A stretch of DNA of 64,000 nt. Origin: Periplaneta americana (Eukaryota > Arthropoda > Insecta > Blattodea > Blattidae). The stretch spans positions 183,484,396 to 183,548,395 of the forward strand of contig NC_091120.1 in NCBI RefSeq assembly GCF_040183065.1, written 5' to 3'. The notes beneath the pieces are model-generated. The model was not told the DNA's origin and ran no database searches. It saw only the letters and a list, made by a program, of their open reading frames with translations. The position numbers were made by a program, and so were the translations under genes. Shown here piece after piece: positions 59,524 to 61,852 of this stretch (position 1 is its first letter; each line of letters opens with the position of its first letter).

Positions 59524-61628
59524 CATCATATCACTTGAAAACAAGCTCAGTGAATTAAAAACTATTAGCCCAGTCCTTTCATAAAACTGGACTGAACGCG
59601 TTTTGAATAATAGTTTGCAAGACCAAGATTTAAAATTATAACAGCCAGAGGTAAAATTAACGGGTTTGCAAAGAAACTTGATTTTTGGTCAATATCATTT
59701 GACAAAAATATATTTGATTCATTCCAGTGTATTGAGGAGCTCATGGAAAATTTCGCTATTTATGGTAGGCAAATACTGTGTTTTACGGACATGCAACCGA
59801 GTTTCCACAATTTTAATCAACAACTTTCTGAGTAGGCTACATTCCGGAAGAAACTAAAAACAATTACGATTATCACGAAGAAGGTGAACCCGTTTTTAGA
59901 CGGTTGCGTTCAACTACAGTAGTTGAAATTCCAGAAACTATTAAGGAAAAGCTCATTTAAATATGTGTCTAGAAATGGAATGTTTAAATTATAGCCTACT
60001 TTTTTCACAGAGCGTAGACCAGTTTTGGATAAAAAGAATGCAAGAATACCTCGAGCTTGCAAAAATACCCAATTCTTAATTTTTTTTAATATTTGCAACC
60101 TTGTATTTATGCAAAATGAATTTCTCGTCTACAGCATGTTCACCATCAAAACAAAAGTGAGACATTTCATGAACTTTATAATAATACACACTGTGTGTGC
60201 ATGAAATGTTGAGTCCAAATGTGAGAATCTGCTTCTGAAAAACAGACATTAATAGCATTAATTATTTTTTGCATTATAACTACTGAAACAATTTTTATTA
60301 TGTTCAATATTGTTTATGTTTATGTTTCTAAATACAAAATAAATGCCCCGCAGGAGTTCTTTTACATGCCAGTAAATCTCTTGACAGAAGCCTATCGCAT
60401 TTAAGCAAACTTAAATACATCGACCTGGGCCGGAATCGAACCCATAACCCCTAGCACAGAAGGCCAGCGCTATACCTTAAAGTAAGCTATTTAGTTTTAC
60501 GTTCAGATCTGACACAAAACATGACAAATCACTCTCTACGGAATTTCCAGTGGGATTCCTTGAATTTCGGTTCGAATATTGTGCTTGAAGTCTTGGTTCA
60601 TATTACGTCGTTCTTGATACGCTTTTCCCGTGAGTTAACCCCACAGGAAGAAATCAGTTTCTGATAGATCAGCGATTGCACAGGCCAATTTATGCCGCCA
60701 AAGCGAGGAATTCGGAATACTGCATCCGTACACGACTTAATTTTTTGCACAATTTATAACTTAAATAGACGGAAGTGTAAGCCATTACGTAATACTTGAA
60801 TTATGAAGAACAGACCGGCGAGGAATCTGCTGGAACGCCGTTCTCACTCTCGCCGCATTTTCTGAACTACGTGCGGTTGTAGGACGATGAGGAGTCTTCT
60901 TGCTGAAGACTGACACATTTCTCCTAAATGCATAAAACCCCATTCAGGATGGTCTAACGCATGGCTGGCAATTGACTTTTCGTTTAAGCGTTTTACCCGT
61001 ACGGGCAAATGAAAACAGGTTTGTTCCCTAGCGGGAAGGACTGCCATCCCTCTTTAAGGGAGCGGTGAAGAGGAGAGCAGGGACTTCATTTCGTACAGAT
61101 GAGGGGTGAAGTAGCCTATCTACTACGTACCTCCATGGATGTCGCAAAGCACAAATCTGGAACTTAGTTTAAAAATGACCGGAGATTGTTACTCTTTTTT
61201 AAATAATAATAGTAGGGAGATGGACAATGTCTTATTTGGGGATCAGTCGCATTTGCTACAAAGTTCAACAAAGAGGAAAAAGGCGACCAATTTTTTTTTT
61301 TGGGCCAGAAGAAGAGAATAGTCTACGATCAGAAATGTCCTTTTGTACCTGCAGTAGTGTGTAATTCGGATATAGGGGAGATTAAAAGTAGTAACAAAGA
61401 AGTCACACAACCGAAATACTGACATTAATATTTAAGCCGGTATTCTAAAATCTGATTGCTTGTCCGTTTCAGGATGTCATGAAGCTGTACAACGAACTAC
61501 CCAACGTGATCAAGCTGCAAAAGGTGGCACACAAGGATTTCAACCACATAGACTTCATCACTCACAAAGATATCGCCACACTTGTCAACAAGCCCATCAT
61601 AGAAATTTTAAACCTATACTGTACATAG
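14165..61628 (+). CDS. Acid lipase (lysosomal/gastric lipase family), complete eight-exon gene
   Basis: By family it hydrolyses triacylglycerols or sterol esters in the gut lumen or lysosome. Eight exons join in phase to 402 residues, a normal family length. Residues 2-20 form a hydrophobic signal peptide ([10 protein letters not shown]). Residues 33-65 carry the AB-hydrolase lipase motif ([22 protein letters not shown]). HG at 82-83 is the expected oxyanion region. The nucleophile elbow is GHSMG with Ser171. Asp345 (YSDGD) and His376 (FNHIDF) complete the triad. N-glycosylation sequons NST and NIS are near residues 321 and 329. Introns are 6.1, 12.6, 5.6, 7.1, 5.8, 3.7 and 5.4 kb. No stops or frame breaks were found in any exon. 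The nearest relative is the tandem copy ending at 10579. Substrate specificity cannot be read from sequence. Confidence 0.93.
14547..14797. mobile_element. Palindromic element with tRNA-like core
   Basis: About 46 bases at the left end (ATCATCATTTAATTCGAG ... CACCGGGAATCG) recur inverted at about 14745-14793. The arms include the 3' half of a tRNA-like sequence. TACATACATGTAT occurs outside both ends (near 14541 and 14870). It looks like a small foldback element built on a tRNA-related sequence. Confidence 0.6.
14583..14658 (-). pseudogene. tRNA-like sequence (pseudogene or SINE head)
   Basis: The minus strand can form the acceptor stem (6 of 7 pairs), the D arm GCTC/GAGC, an anticodon stem TCAGC/GCTGA and the T arm CCGGG/CCCGG with TTCGATT. 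The seven-base anticodon loop GCGCAGA would place GCA at 34-36, but position 33 is C instead of the near-universal T. The first acceptor pair is also mismatched. It lies in a palindromic repeat, so I treat it as tRNA-derived and not as a working tRNA gene. Confidence 0.6.
14971..15235 (+). mobile_element. tRNA-derived SINE, family B
   Basis: The head contains A box TAGCTCGGTCGG and B box GGTTCGATTCC. A central TTTTCTCCAACCATAAGGC block and the tail GCTAAATAACCTCG...CAGCGTCGTTAAAGAACCA follow. A diverged relative is at 27725-27965. Confidence 0.88.
15248..16598 (-). mobile_element. TA-flanked TIR transposon, family 1 (copy 2)
   Basis: Inverted ends CAGGGACATCATTTTA and TAAAATGATGTCCCTG are each bordered by TA. 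The internal sequence is about 1.1 kb after removing a nested family A SINE (15905-16147). Orientation is opposite to the copies at 1-591 and 44906-46133. No intact transposase is present. Confidence 0.85.
15905..16147 (-). mobile_element. tRNA-derived SINE, family A, nested in family 1 transposon
   Basis: Minus-strand head with TCCACACCTGTGGAG and B box GGGTTCGAATCCC, a GGTTTTCTCCGGGG centre, and a tail ending CAGCGTCGTAAAATAACCCA followed by A-rich sequence. It is closely similar to 10985-11226. Confidence 0.88.
16599..17039. other. Intron 1 spacer, nothing recognised
   Basis: AT-rich non-coding DNA. No repeat boundary or coding signal was found. Confidence 0.35.
17040..17155 (+). pseudogene. 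hAT transposase N-terminal scrap
   Basis: The plus strand reads [23 protein letters not shown], then FCQYCNKKV after a stop. This resembles the N-terminal zinc-finger region of CGGBP1-like hAT transposases. Nothing else of the element is visible nearby. Confidence 0.4.
17575..18341. mobile_element. 767-bp MITE with ~90-bp inverted repeats
   Basis: The left arm (CTGAACCGACGCAAGCGACG through ATAGTGAGTGGTTTCTAT) recurs inverted at 18252-18341 with few differences. TTAA is present at both borders (17571-17574 and 18342-18345), the target of piggyBac-like and Kolobok elements. No transposase is present. The arms are unusually GC-rich for the window. Confidence 0.75.
18526..18744 (+). mobile_element. 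tRNA-derived SINE, family C
   Basis: Flanked by the 12-bp target duplication TTCTTCGTTCCG (18514-18525 and 18745-18756). The head begins CCCTCGGTAGCGCAGTTGG. The B-box region has lost a few bases. The tail is GTTGCGAGCGTCGTTAAATAAACCA-like. Relatives are at 32290-32500 and 60338-60478. Confidence 0.9.
19332..19380 (-). ncRNA. Hammerhead-ribozyme-like motif (Penelope type)
   Basis: Reading the minus strand: stem I strand CCCTGTT, core CTGAAGA, stem II GACC-loop-GGTC, core GAAA, a two- to three-pair stem III made by the palindrome ACATGT, then T (expected cleavage site), then AACAAGG, which pairs back with CCCTGTT (6 of 7 pairs, one C-A mismatch). This is the order of a type I hammerhead. One extra T sits between CTGAAGA and stem II. 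Minimal hammerheads in Penelope-like terminal repeats are reported in the literature. Activity is unproven. Confidence 0.5.
19430..19585 (-). pseudogene. Penelope-like ORF C-terminal remnant
   Basis: The minus strand reads [20 protein letters not shown], continuing [16 protein letters not shown] and ending HTLFDSTL. A second copy at 37150-37305 has the same pattern, ending HTLFDSTLQ. This matches the region just after the GIY-YIG endonuclease in insect Penelope-like proteins, as I recall the family. The reverse transcriptase and nuclease are absent. Confidence 0.65.
19996..20369. other. End of intron 1
   Basis: Non-coding, AT-rich. Two in-frame acceptors end at 20348 (TCTCTCAG) and 20369 (GTTGCAG). 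Confidence 0.5.
20370..20574 (+). CDS. Lipase exon 2 (N-terminal lipase domain, oxyanion region)
   Basis: Encodes residues 33-100 plus one base of codon 101. Motifs are [34 protein letters not shown] and [10 protein letters not shown]. The donor is GTGAGA at 20575. I chose the acceptor at 20369 because joining FLDL directly to [10 protein letters not shown] fits the usual family spacing. The upstream acceptor (exon start 20349) is also in frame and would add seven residues. The segment [11 protein letters not shown] is a short charged insertion between strands that varies among insect paralogues. Confidence 0.88.
20809..21386 (+). mobile_element. MITE family M, copy 1
   Basis: Starts AGTACATTATGCAACGAG and ends ATGGTCGATCATAAA. 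Other copies are at 24117-24719 (inverted) and 61853-62448. Shared internal marks are GTGCGCAGACGCGAAAGTAT, AACGAGATGACAAATTGAAT and the palindromic TTTAATGACATGCATTAAAG. This copy has an extra stretch containing CATTGGCTGAA twice. No coding capacity. Confidence 0.82.
21610..21735 (-). pseudogene. Pogo/jerky-like transposase N-terminal remnant
   Basis: The minus strand reads [20 protein letters not shown], then [17 protein letters not shown]. This resembles the start of pogo-type transposases (basic leader then a helix-turn-helix ending SIREA). Only this piece of about 40 residues remains, inside an element with matching TA-flanked ends. Confidence 0.5.
22315..23645. mobile_element. TA-flanked TIR element containing a LINE fragment
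   Basis: The left end CAGAGTGAACCGTAAGTAAT and the right end (inverted: CAAAGTGTGAACCTTAAGTA) share over 100 bp at moderate identity and are bordered by TA. The interior from about 22480 to 23440 is a LINE 3' fragment, so the element carries or was hit by a retroelement. Confidence 0.65.
22489..22791 (+). pseudogene. LINE (R1/Jockey-type) C-terminal fragment
   Basis: The plus strand is open for about 100 codons to the stop at 22791. It contains [18 protein letters not shown], then [18 protein letters not shown], a CxC...H...C knuckle found C-terminal to the reverse transcriptase in R1/TRAS- and Jockey-like elements. The following 650 bases up to GGGCTAACCCCCATTGGAG near 23405 look like its 3' untranslated region. 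There is no reverse transcriptase, so it is a 5'-truncated copy. Confidence 0.72.
23646..24116. other. Intron 2 spacer, nothing recognised
   Basis: AT-rich DNA with no transposon ends or coding signal that I can support. Confidence 0.35.
24117..24719 (-). mobile_element. MITE family M, copy 2 (inverted)
   Basis: The reverse complement of copies 20809-21386 and 61853-62448, from TTTATGCTCGACCATGACG to GACTCGTTGCATAATGTACT. It retains the internal palindrome TTTAATGAATGTCATTAAAG and the CTTCGCGTCTGCGCACATC block. Confidence 0.82.
24897..27715 (+). repeat. 98-bp satellite array, about 28 monomers
   Basis: The unit contains GTTATGGCACCGAACGTCTG, AAGAAATTGTATCTGTTAAC, AAAGTCGTCTTAACCATGAG and TCTGTCGTTGGAATGGCTCC. 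The first GTTATGGCAC is at 24945 and the last recognisable equivalent at 27591, 27 steps of 98. Monomers at 25040-27200 are nearly identical. The outermost ones, especially right of 27380, are diverged. Variant monomers recur in order at 686 bp (7 units), e.g. GGCACAGAACG at 26121 and 26807. The whole array sits in lipase intron 2. Confidence 0.95.
27720..27968 (+). mobile_element. tRNA-derived SINE, family B, diverged
   Basis: Head GTAGGTCAGACGACTGAGGC, degenerate B box GGGTTACATTCC, then GGCTGATTACCTCGTTGG, TTTTCCCCAACCTTTAAGC and a tail GTTAAATAACTTTG...CAGCGCTGTCAAAATAACCA. It lies directly after the satellite. Confidence 0.8.
27969..28683. other. Intron 2 spacer, nothing recognised
   Basis: Non-coding AT-rich DNA. 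Short open frames here have no recognisable motif. Confidence 0.35.
29120..29790 (+). pseudogene. DDE_3-type transposase remnant
   Basis: The frame 29120-29347 reads [40 protein letters not shown] and SRIRKEGKE, the N-terminal helix-turn-helix of a common insect IS630/Tc1-type transposase. After a stop, fragments in shifted frames continue the family order: [36 protein letters not shown], then a region like GQRLIVVHAGG. A GA-dinucleotide run at about 29482-29499 interrupts it. The DDE core after about 29790 is lost. Confidence 0.72.
30224..31345 (+). pseudogene. HTH (DUF4817-like) and DDE transposase remnant
   Basis: The open stretch 30224-30790 reads [20 protein letters not shown], then [58 protein letters not shown] and ILWTDE (first catalytic Asp region). 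Downstream in broken frames are [28 protein letters not shown] (second Asp), [14 protein letters not shown] (third catalytic position) and the terminal GGGYFEQLL to the stop at 31345. The order is complete for the family but several frameshifts and stops disable it. Confidence 0.85.
31673..32289. other. Intron 2 spacer with (TA)n
   Basis: No coding signal recognised. A (TA)n microsatellite lies at 32211-32236. Confidence 0.4.
32290..32500 (+). mobile_element. tRNA-derived SINE, family C, with internal deletion in the head
   Basis: Matches 18526-18744 (CTGGCCTTCTATGCTCGAGG, GACAAAATTCCGGCATACCG, GTTGCGAGCGTCGTTAAATA). About 14 bases between the A-box start and CTGGCC are missing, which would disable the promoter. 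Possible imperfect target duplication TAGCAAAAC/TAGCTAAAC. Confidence 0.85.
32520..32945 (-). pseudogene. Jockey-like LINE reverse transcriptase fragment
   Basis: The minus strand reads [13 protein letters not shown] (motif GIPQGSILGPLLF in active copies), then in a shifted frame [14 protein letters not shown], where active relatives have LFADDTS, so one catalytic Asp position reads Gly. It continues [17 protein letters not shown]. Several frame breaks. A fragment of a dead LINE, possibly the same family as 35050-35440. Confidence 0.68.
32946..33055 (-). repeat. tRNA-like / SINE head remnant
   Basis: The minus strand reads TTAGCGCGCTGGTCTTCCAT and GGCCGGTTCGATCTCCGGCC, a T-arm-like hairpin with B-box-like GGTTCGATCTCC. 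It differs from SINE families A to C and is only about 110 bp long. Confidence 0.45.
33136..33253 (+). CDS. Lipase exon 3
   Basis: The acceptor is TTTTTCCAG at 33135 and the donor GTAACA at 33254. It encodes [20 protein letters not shown], then [19 protein letters not shown], residues 101-139 plus two bases of Ser140. The [10 protein letters not shown] and FWDFS motifs are standard for the family between the oxyanion strand and the nucleophile helix. It enters in phase 1 and leaves in phase 2, matching its neighbours. Confidence 0.93.
33640..33905. repeat. Degenerate (CCAT)n repeat
   Basis: Runs of CATCCATCCATCC and related tetranucleotides with many interruptions, extending faintly back to about 33480. 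Confidence 0.7.
33975..34520. repeat. Polypurine tract with GAAAGAAGAGAAAATGAC repeats
   Basis: About 545 bases almost purely A and G on the plus strand, built of ~15-18-bp units such as GAAAGAAGAGAAAATGAC. A longer segment at about 34086-34160 recurs at about 34314-34390 (offset 228). The long Phe/Ser-rich minus-strand frame across it is a compositional artefact. Confidence 0.88.
34521..35049. other. Intron 3 spacer
   Basis: Non-coding. A small ACAAAC/ATAAAC repeat is at about 34803-34833. Confidence 0.4.
35050..35440 (-). pseudogene. Jockey-like LINE endonuclease fragment
   Basis: In broken frames the minus strand reads [43 protein letters not shown] and [10 protein letters not shown], the order of the apurinic-like endonuclease of Jockey-type LINEs (ETWL...RGGGVAIYV...EFLFIEV). 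Frame breaks and stops disable it. No reverse transcriptase follows in place. Confidence 0.7.
35555..36656 (-). mobile_element. TA-flanked TIR transposon, family 1 (copy 3)
   Basis: Ends CAGAGACATCATTTTA and TAAAATGATGTCCCCG, flanked by TA at 35553-35554 and 36657-36658. About 1.1 kb, colinear with 15248-16598 but without the nested SINE. No intact transposase. Confidence 0.87.
36657..37024. other. Intron 3 spacer, nothing recognised
   Basis: AT-rich, no feature supported. Confidence 0.35.
37025..37305 (-). mobile_element. Penelope-like element 3' fragment
   Basis: The minus strand carries the coding tail [20 protein letters not shown], ending HTLFDSTLQ, followed by TGAGGATGGTGC-loop-GCACTGAAAC, an architecture parallel to the hammerhead-like motif at 19332-19380. 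Here stem I is GGCT/AACC with one mismatch, so the motif is a weaker match. Confidence 0.65.
37306..38018. other. Intron 3 spacer
   Basis: No coding signal. A tiny CGCTTAA triplication is at 37608-37629. Confidence 0.35.
38019..38640 (-). pseudogene. hAT transposase, internally deleted (GTF2IRD2/ZBED-like)
   Basis: The minus strand from about 38640 reads [20 protein letters not shown], then [20 protein letters not shown] (a BED-like C2H2 finger), to a stop at 38456. An AAT microsatellite (38391-38451) follows, then at 38294-38019 [40 protein letters not shown] and [12 protein letters not shown], the C-terminal dimerisation domain. The entire catalytic middle is missing. It lies about 200 bp upstream of lipase exon 4. 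Confidence 0.78.
38391..38451. repeat. (AAT)n microsatellite
   Basis: Nearly pure AAT triplets between the two parts of the hAT remnant. Confidence 0.92.
38843..39089 (+). CDS. Lipase exon 4 (nucleophile elbow)
   Basis: The acceptor is TTTTTCCAG (ends 38842) and the donor GTAAGT at 39090. Codon 140 (Ser) is completed by the first base, then 82 codons follow: [20 protein letters not shown], then [20 protein letters not shown] with catalytic Ser171, then RPEYNEKI and [10 protein letters not shown]. Every family landmark is in place. Met follows the Ser (GHSMG) where many relatives have Gln (GHSQG). It leaves in phase 0. Confidence 0.95.
39206..40616 (+). repeat. Minisatellite, five ~275-290-bp units
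   Basis: CTGTAAGCTCGGCTGACGTC begins at about 39222, 39512, 39784, 40058 and 40348. Units carry the GGGGATTACCCC palindrome and a TGACGTCA site. Length differences come mostly from a (GTT)n tract in each unit. The small minus-strand frames repeated in every unit are by-products of the repeat. Confidence 0.95.
40639..41058 (+). pseudogene. R2-type LINE C-terminal (restriction-like endonuclease) fragment
   Basis: A clean open frame of about 137 codons ends at TAA 41056-41058. It reads [52 protein letters not shown] and [13 protein letters not shown]. This resembles the C-terminal endonuclease region of R2-clade non-LTR elements. A Leu-Asp pair (ILDLTIRFE) is where relatives have the PD-like catalytic step. 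No reverse transcriptase lies upstream, only the minisatellite, so it is a 5'-truncated copy with a surprisingly intact frame. Confidence 0.65.
41059..41613. other. Probable LINE 3' region and intron 4 spacer
   Basis: Non-coding. A (TTTA)n run is at about 41537-41565. Confidence 0.4.
41614..41845 (+). repeat. Three-unit ~78-bp tandem repeat
   Basis: TACGATTGTCGTCTGGTCAA-like starts at 41615, 41693 and 41773, each followed by ATTGATAGAG and GTTCAGRTTTAA. Confidence 0.8.
41920..42625 (+). mobile_element. TA-flanked transposon with ~145-bp inverted repeats, internally deleted
   Basis: Ends CAGGGTGTTTC and the inverted GTTTAAAAAATAC...CCCTG form arms at 41920-42062 and 42485-42625, bordered by TA. 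The arms share TTTCCGAGTTATAGCCTTCA (inverted in the right arm). A DDE_3 transposase C-terminal half lies between. Confidence 0.9.
42108..42458 (+). pseudogene. DDE_3 transposase C-terminal half
   Basis: From about 42120 the frame reads [40 protein letters not shown] and [17 protein letters not shown], including two of the three catalytic positions (D in HDGAPAH, the last acidic residue near PLDFYLW). A frame break near 42390 precedes the terminal [13 protein letters not shown] and a stop at 42456-42458. The N-terminal DNA-binding domain and first Asp are deleted. Confidence 0.85.
42626..43458. other. Intron 4 stretch with a possible hAT end
   Basis: An open frame at 42819-43211 has no motif I recognise. 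Near 43365-43435 the minus strand reads CAGCGTTTCTCAAACTATG and GTGGACCACCTGTGGTCC, like the terminus of a ZBED-type hAT element. The other end was not found. Confidence 0.35.
43459..44690 (-). mobile_element. Non-autonomous Helitron (copy 1)
   Basis: On the minus strand it begins TCTATACTAATAATAAATCT at 44690. It ends GTGCAGCGGAGCGCAC (hairpin) and then CTAG at 43459-43462. Host A and T flank the ends, as expected for insertion between A and T. It contains a long (TATTA)n tract at 43861-43991 and an ACAG run near 44541. There is no Rep/helicase gene. Related copies are at 46770-47938 and 63249-64000. Confidence 0.92.
43861..43991. repeat. (TTATA)n microsatellite inside Helitron
   Basis: About 130 bases of the 5-bp unit. 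The sister Helitron has a shorter version at 47455-47520, and the third copy lacks it. Confidence 0.93.
44691..44905. other. Intron 4 spacer
   Basis: Nothing recognised. Confidence 0.3.
44906..46133 (+). mobile_element. TA-flanked TIR transposon, family 1 (copy 4, with transposase tail)
   Basis: Ends CAGAGACATCATTTTA and TAAAATGATGTGCCTG, with TA on both sides (44904-44905, 46134-46135). It is in opposite orientation to the 15248 and 35555 copies. It carries a legible transposase C-terminus (45491-45731) absent from those copies. It ends 29 bases before lipase exon 5. Confidence 0.9.
45491..45731 (+). pseudogene. Tc1/mariner-type (DDE_3) transposase C-terminus
   Basis: The frame ending at TAA 45729-45731 reads [40 protein letters not shown] and HHFQ. 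This is the standard tail of insect DDE_3 transposases (CIE.NG.HFQ). Just upstream in another frame is [13 protein letters not shown], the degenerate SPDL.PLDYFLWG catalytic-region motif. This identifies family 1 as IS630/Tc1/mariner. Confidence 0.82.
46163..46321 (+). CDS. Lipase exon 5 (cap/lid region)
   Basis: The acceptor is TACGTTTTCCAG (ends 46162) and the donor GTAAGT at 46322. Fifty-three codons in phase 0, residues 223-275: [40 protein letters not shown] and [13 protein letters not shown]. This is the helical cap part of the family, with the expected Cys pattern (LLC...LIC). Transposons lie 29 bases upstream and just after the donor, yet both splice signals remain good. Confidence 0.9.
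46330..46400 (-). mobile_element. CR1/L2-like LINE 3' end
   Basis: On the minus strand: GGAAGAGAAGGCCTTATGGC, then CTTAACTCTGCCAGG and a triplet repeat tail (ACT)n. The same sequence is on the plus strand at 59408-59450 with an (ATT)n tail. The tail here begins within a few bases of the exon 5 donor. Confidence 0.75.
46461..46767 (+). repeat. Foldback element, left arm
   Basis: About 307 bp whose reverse complement is at 47985-48297 with only a few differences (e.g. both contain CACGTGATCACTTCGATGAC in opposite directions). A Helitron is inserted at the inner end of this arm. Confidence 0.93.
46770..47938 (+). mobile_element. Non-autonomous Helitron (copy 2)
   Basis: Begins TCTATACTAATAATAAATCT, ends with the hairpin GTGCAGCGGAGCGCAC followed by GGGTACGGCTAG. 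A at 46769 and T at 47939 flank it. It is colinear with copy 1 (43459-44690) and lies inside the loop of a foldback element. No coding capacity. Confidence 0.93.
47985..48297 (-). repeat. Foldback element, right arm
   Basis: Inverted partner of 46461-46767. With the Helitron removed, the spacer between arms is under 60 bases and itself has ATCCAAT/ATTGGAT ends, so the original element was a near-perfect ~670-bp palindrome. Confidence 0.93.
48300..51000 (-). mobile_element. Jockey/CR1-superfamily LINE, 5'-truncated
   Basis: The minus strand from about 51000 shows the end of the endonuclease ([10 protein letters not shown]), then the reverse transcriptase and C-terminal domain, then an AT-rich 3' region with a short repeated segment (48380-48480). 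It lacks the 5' part of the endonuclease and all of ORF1. Confidence 0.85.
48743..50999 (-). pseudogene. LINE reverse transcriptase ORF, broken
   Basis: Pieces in order on the minus strand: 50999-50355 ([10 protein letters not shown] linker, [20 protein letters not shown]); 50324-49875 ([49 protein letters not shown]); 49893-49387 ([40 protein letters not shown], then [10 protein letters not shown]); 49219-48743 (C-terminal [27 protein letters not shown]). The catalytic box is CADD in place of the usual YADD. Frame breaks near 50340, 49880 and 49300 make it inactive. Confidence 0.88.
51001..51564. other. Intron 5 spacer, nothing recognised
   Basis: AT-rich non-coding DNA. Confidence 0.35.
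51565..51725 (+). pseudogene. hAT C-terminal dimerisation scrap
   Basis: The plus strand reads [20 protein letters not shown], matching the hAT dimerisation motif (APVTS.DVERSFS.YK). Nothing else of the transposase is seen nearby. Confidence 0.55.
51726..52138. other. End of intron 5
   Basis: Non-coding, ending in the acceptor TTTATTTACAG at 52138. Confidence 0.5.
52139..52223 (+). CDS. Lipase exon 6
   Basis: The acceptor is TATTTTATTTACAG and the donor GTAAGC at 52224. Twenty-eight codons plus one base: [28 protein letters not shown]. This corresponds to the family motif P....H.PAGAS.KQL.HY.Q...SG leading into the last catalytic strands. Residues 276-303. It leaves in phase 1. Confidence 0.93.
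53008..53190 (+). pseudogene. THAP-like zinc finger remnant
   Basis: From the ATG at 53008 the frame reads [20 protein letters not shown] and AYRNTPTD. After a shift the continuation [11 protein letters not shown] and LWIHAVRR is in another frame. CCVIECSN...FP...WIHAVRR is the order of a THAP C2CH finger (C..C...FP......W). Such fingers are DNA-binding domains of P-, Kolobok- and some Harbinger-type transposases. It has at least one frameshift and a stop. Confidence 0.6.
54159..54389 (+). pseudogene. Possible transposase N-terminal scrap
   Basis: A frame from ATG 54159 reads [28 protein letters not shown], resembling the start of a helix-turn-helix transposase (SGEKQ.VLN.YN.L). It is followed at once by GCGGGA-type sequence like the ends of the surrounding transposon. 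Uncertain. Confidence 0.35.
54750..54800. repeat. (ATT)n microsatellite
   Basis: Near-perfect ATT triplets within intron 6. Confidence 0.92.
55055..55166. mobile_element. 112-bp hairpin MITE
   Basis: CAAAGACTTTATACTAACAA recurs inverted at the right end (TTGTTAGTACAAAGTCTTTG) with one difference. Nested in the TAA-flanked transposon. Confidence 0.65.
55898..56040 (+). CDS. Lipase exon 7 (catalytic Asp)
   Basis: The acceptor is TATTTTTCAG (ends 55897) and the donor GTAAGT at 56041. It completes Gly304, then 47 codons: [51 protein letters not shown] and the strand leading to SDGD are the family landmarks. Asp345 is the predicted triad Asp. Two N-glycosylation sequons (NST, NIS) are here. Phase 0 at the end. 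Confidence 0.94.
56080..57243. mobile_element. Foldback element packed with ~55-bp repeats
   Basis: Arms at 56080-56177 and 57146-57243 are inverted copies (GTAACCATGGCAGCCATATT in the left, mirrored in the right). Between them about 15 direct repeats of CACCTATTATAAGTGATAAG-GGCAGCTATTTCCATAACGTTC are separated by (AAT)n tracts of different lengths, from 4 to over 20 triplets. The repeat unit is itself the inner part of the arm. It starts 40 bases after the exon 7 donor. Confidence 0.92.
57244..57831. other. Intron 7 stretch, open frame without motif
   Basis: An open frame of 127 codons (57392-57775) and an overlapping minus-strand frame have no recognisable domain. GC content is higher than around it. 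Probably a transposon fragment. Confidence 0.3.
57832..58420 (+). mobile_element. Possible hAT (ZBED-type) end and fragment
   Basis: GGTTTCCAAACTTTCTGAAG followed by GCGACCCCCCCCC resembles the terminus of ZBED-type hAT elements (GGTTCCCAAAC...GCGACCCCC). The downstream frame 58199-58396 is weakly hAT-like. No second terminus found. Confidence 0.35.
58419..58446. repeat. Poly(T) tract
   Basis: About 27 consecutive T residues. Confidence 0.9.
58738..59130. mobile_element. ~390-bp MITE
   Basis: About 30 bp at the left (ACTCTATTTTATTTCAAGGA, GTGCAGTT) recur inverted at the right (CTGCACTCCTTGAAATAAAA). No coding capacity. Confidence 0.7.
59395..59527 (+). mobile_element. CR1/L2-like LINE 3' end with (ATT)n tail
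   Basis: GGAAGAGAAGGCCTTACGGC, CTTAACTCTGCCAGC, then AAATAAATTATTATT and a long (ATT)n. This is the plus-strand counterpart of 46330-46400. Such triplet tails form the 3' terminus of CR1/L2-type LINEs. Upstream boundary unclear. Confidence 0.75.
59590..60000 (+). pseudogene. Possible hAT (ZBED5-like) transposase scrap
   Basis: Broken plus-strand frames read [18 protein letters not shown] and NPFLDGCV, suggestive of the C-terminal half of ZBED5/SCAND3-like hAT transposases. Several stops and shifts. Confidence 0.35.
60001..60337. other. Intron 7 spacer
   Basis: AT-rich non-coding DNA, nothing recognised. Confidence 0.3.
60338..60478 (-). mobile_element. tRNA-derived SINE, family C, 3'-truncated
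   Basis: The minus strand reads AAGGTATAGCGCTGGCCTTC, then GGGTTCGATTCCGG-like (plus strand CCGGAATCGAACCC) and ATTTAAGT..., as in 18526-18744. The shared GTCGTTAAATAAACCA tail is missing. Confidence 0.82.
61473..61628 (+). CDS. Lipase exon 8 (catalytic His, stop)
   Basis: The acceptor is TGTCCGTTTCAG (ends 61472), identical over at least 15 bases to that of the upstream paralogue. Fifty-one codons then TAG at 61626-61628: [57 protein letters not shown] carries the predicted catalytic His376, 31 residues after Asp345, the usual spacing (29 in human gastric lipase). This closes the reading frame opened at 14165. Confidence 0.95.
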   Translation, partial: DVMKLYNELPNVIKLQKVAHKDFNHIDFITHKDIATLVNKPIIEILNLYCT

Positions 61629-61679
61629 TAGCGGTCTTAATCTCATGTAATTATGTATGAAATACAACATATTTTATTA

Positions 61680-61685
61680 AATAAA
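61680..61685 (+). terminator. Poly(A) signal AATAAA of the lipase gene
   Basis: AATAAA about 50 bases after the stop, at the same position as in the paralogue (10628-10633). Confidence 0.6.
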
Positions 61686-61852
61686 TTATTTTTAAAATCG
61701 TAAAGGATATGCTCCCTCTCTCTATATTGTATATCTCTCTCTATCTCTCTCTTTTTTTTCGAAGGGAGAAGGGACCCAAAGGGTTACGCTGTACCCTGGG
61801 GCTTGACAGTTATGACACTGAATTTTTTAATTTAAATTTATTGTAATTACAT

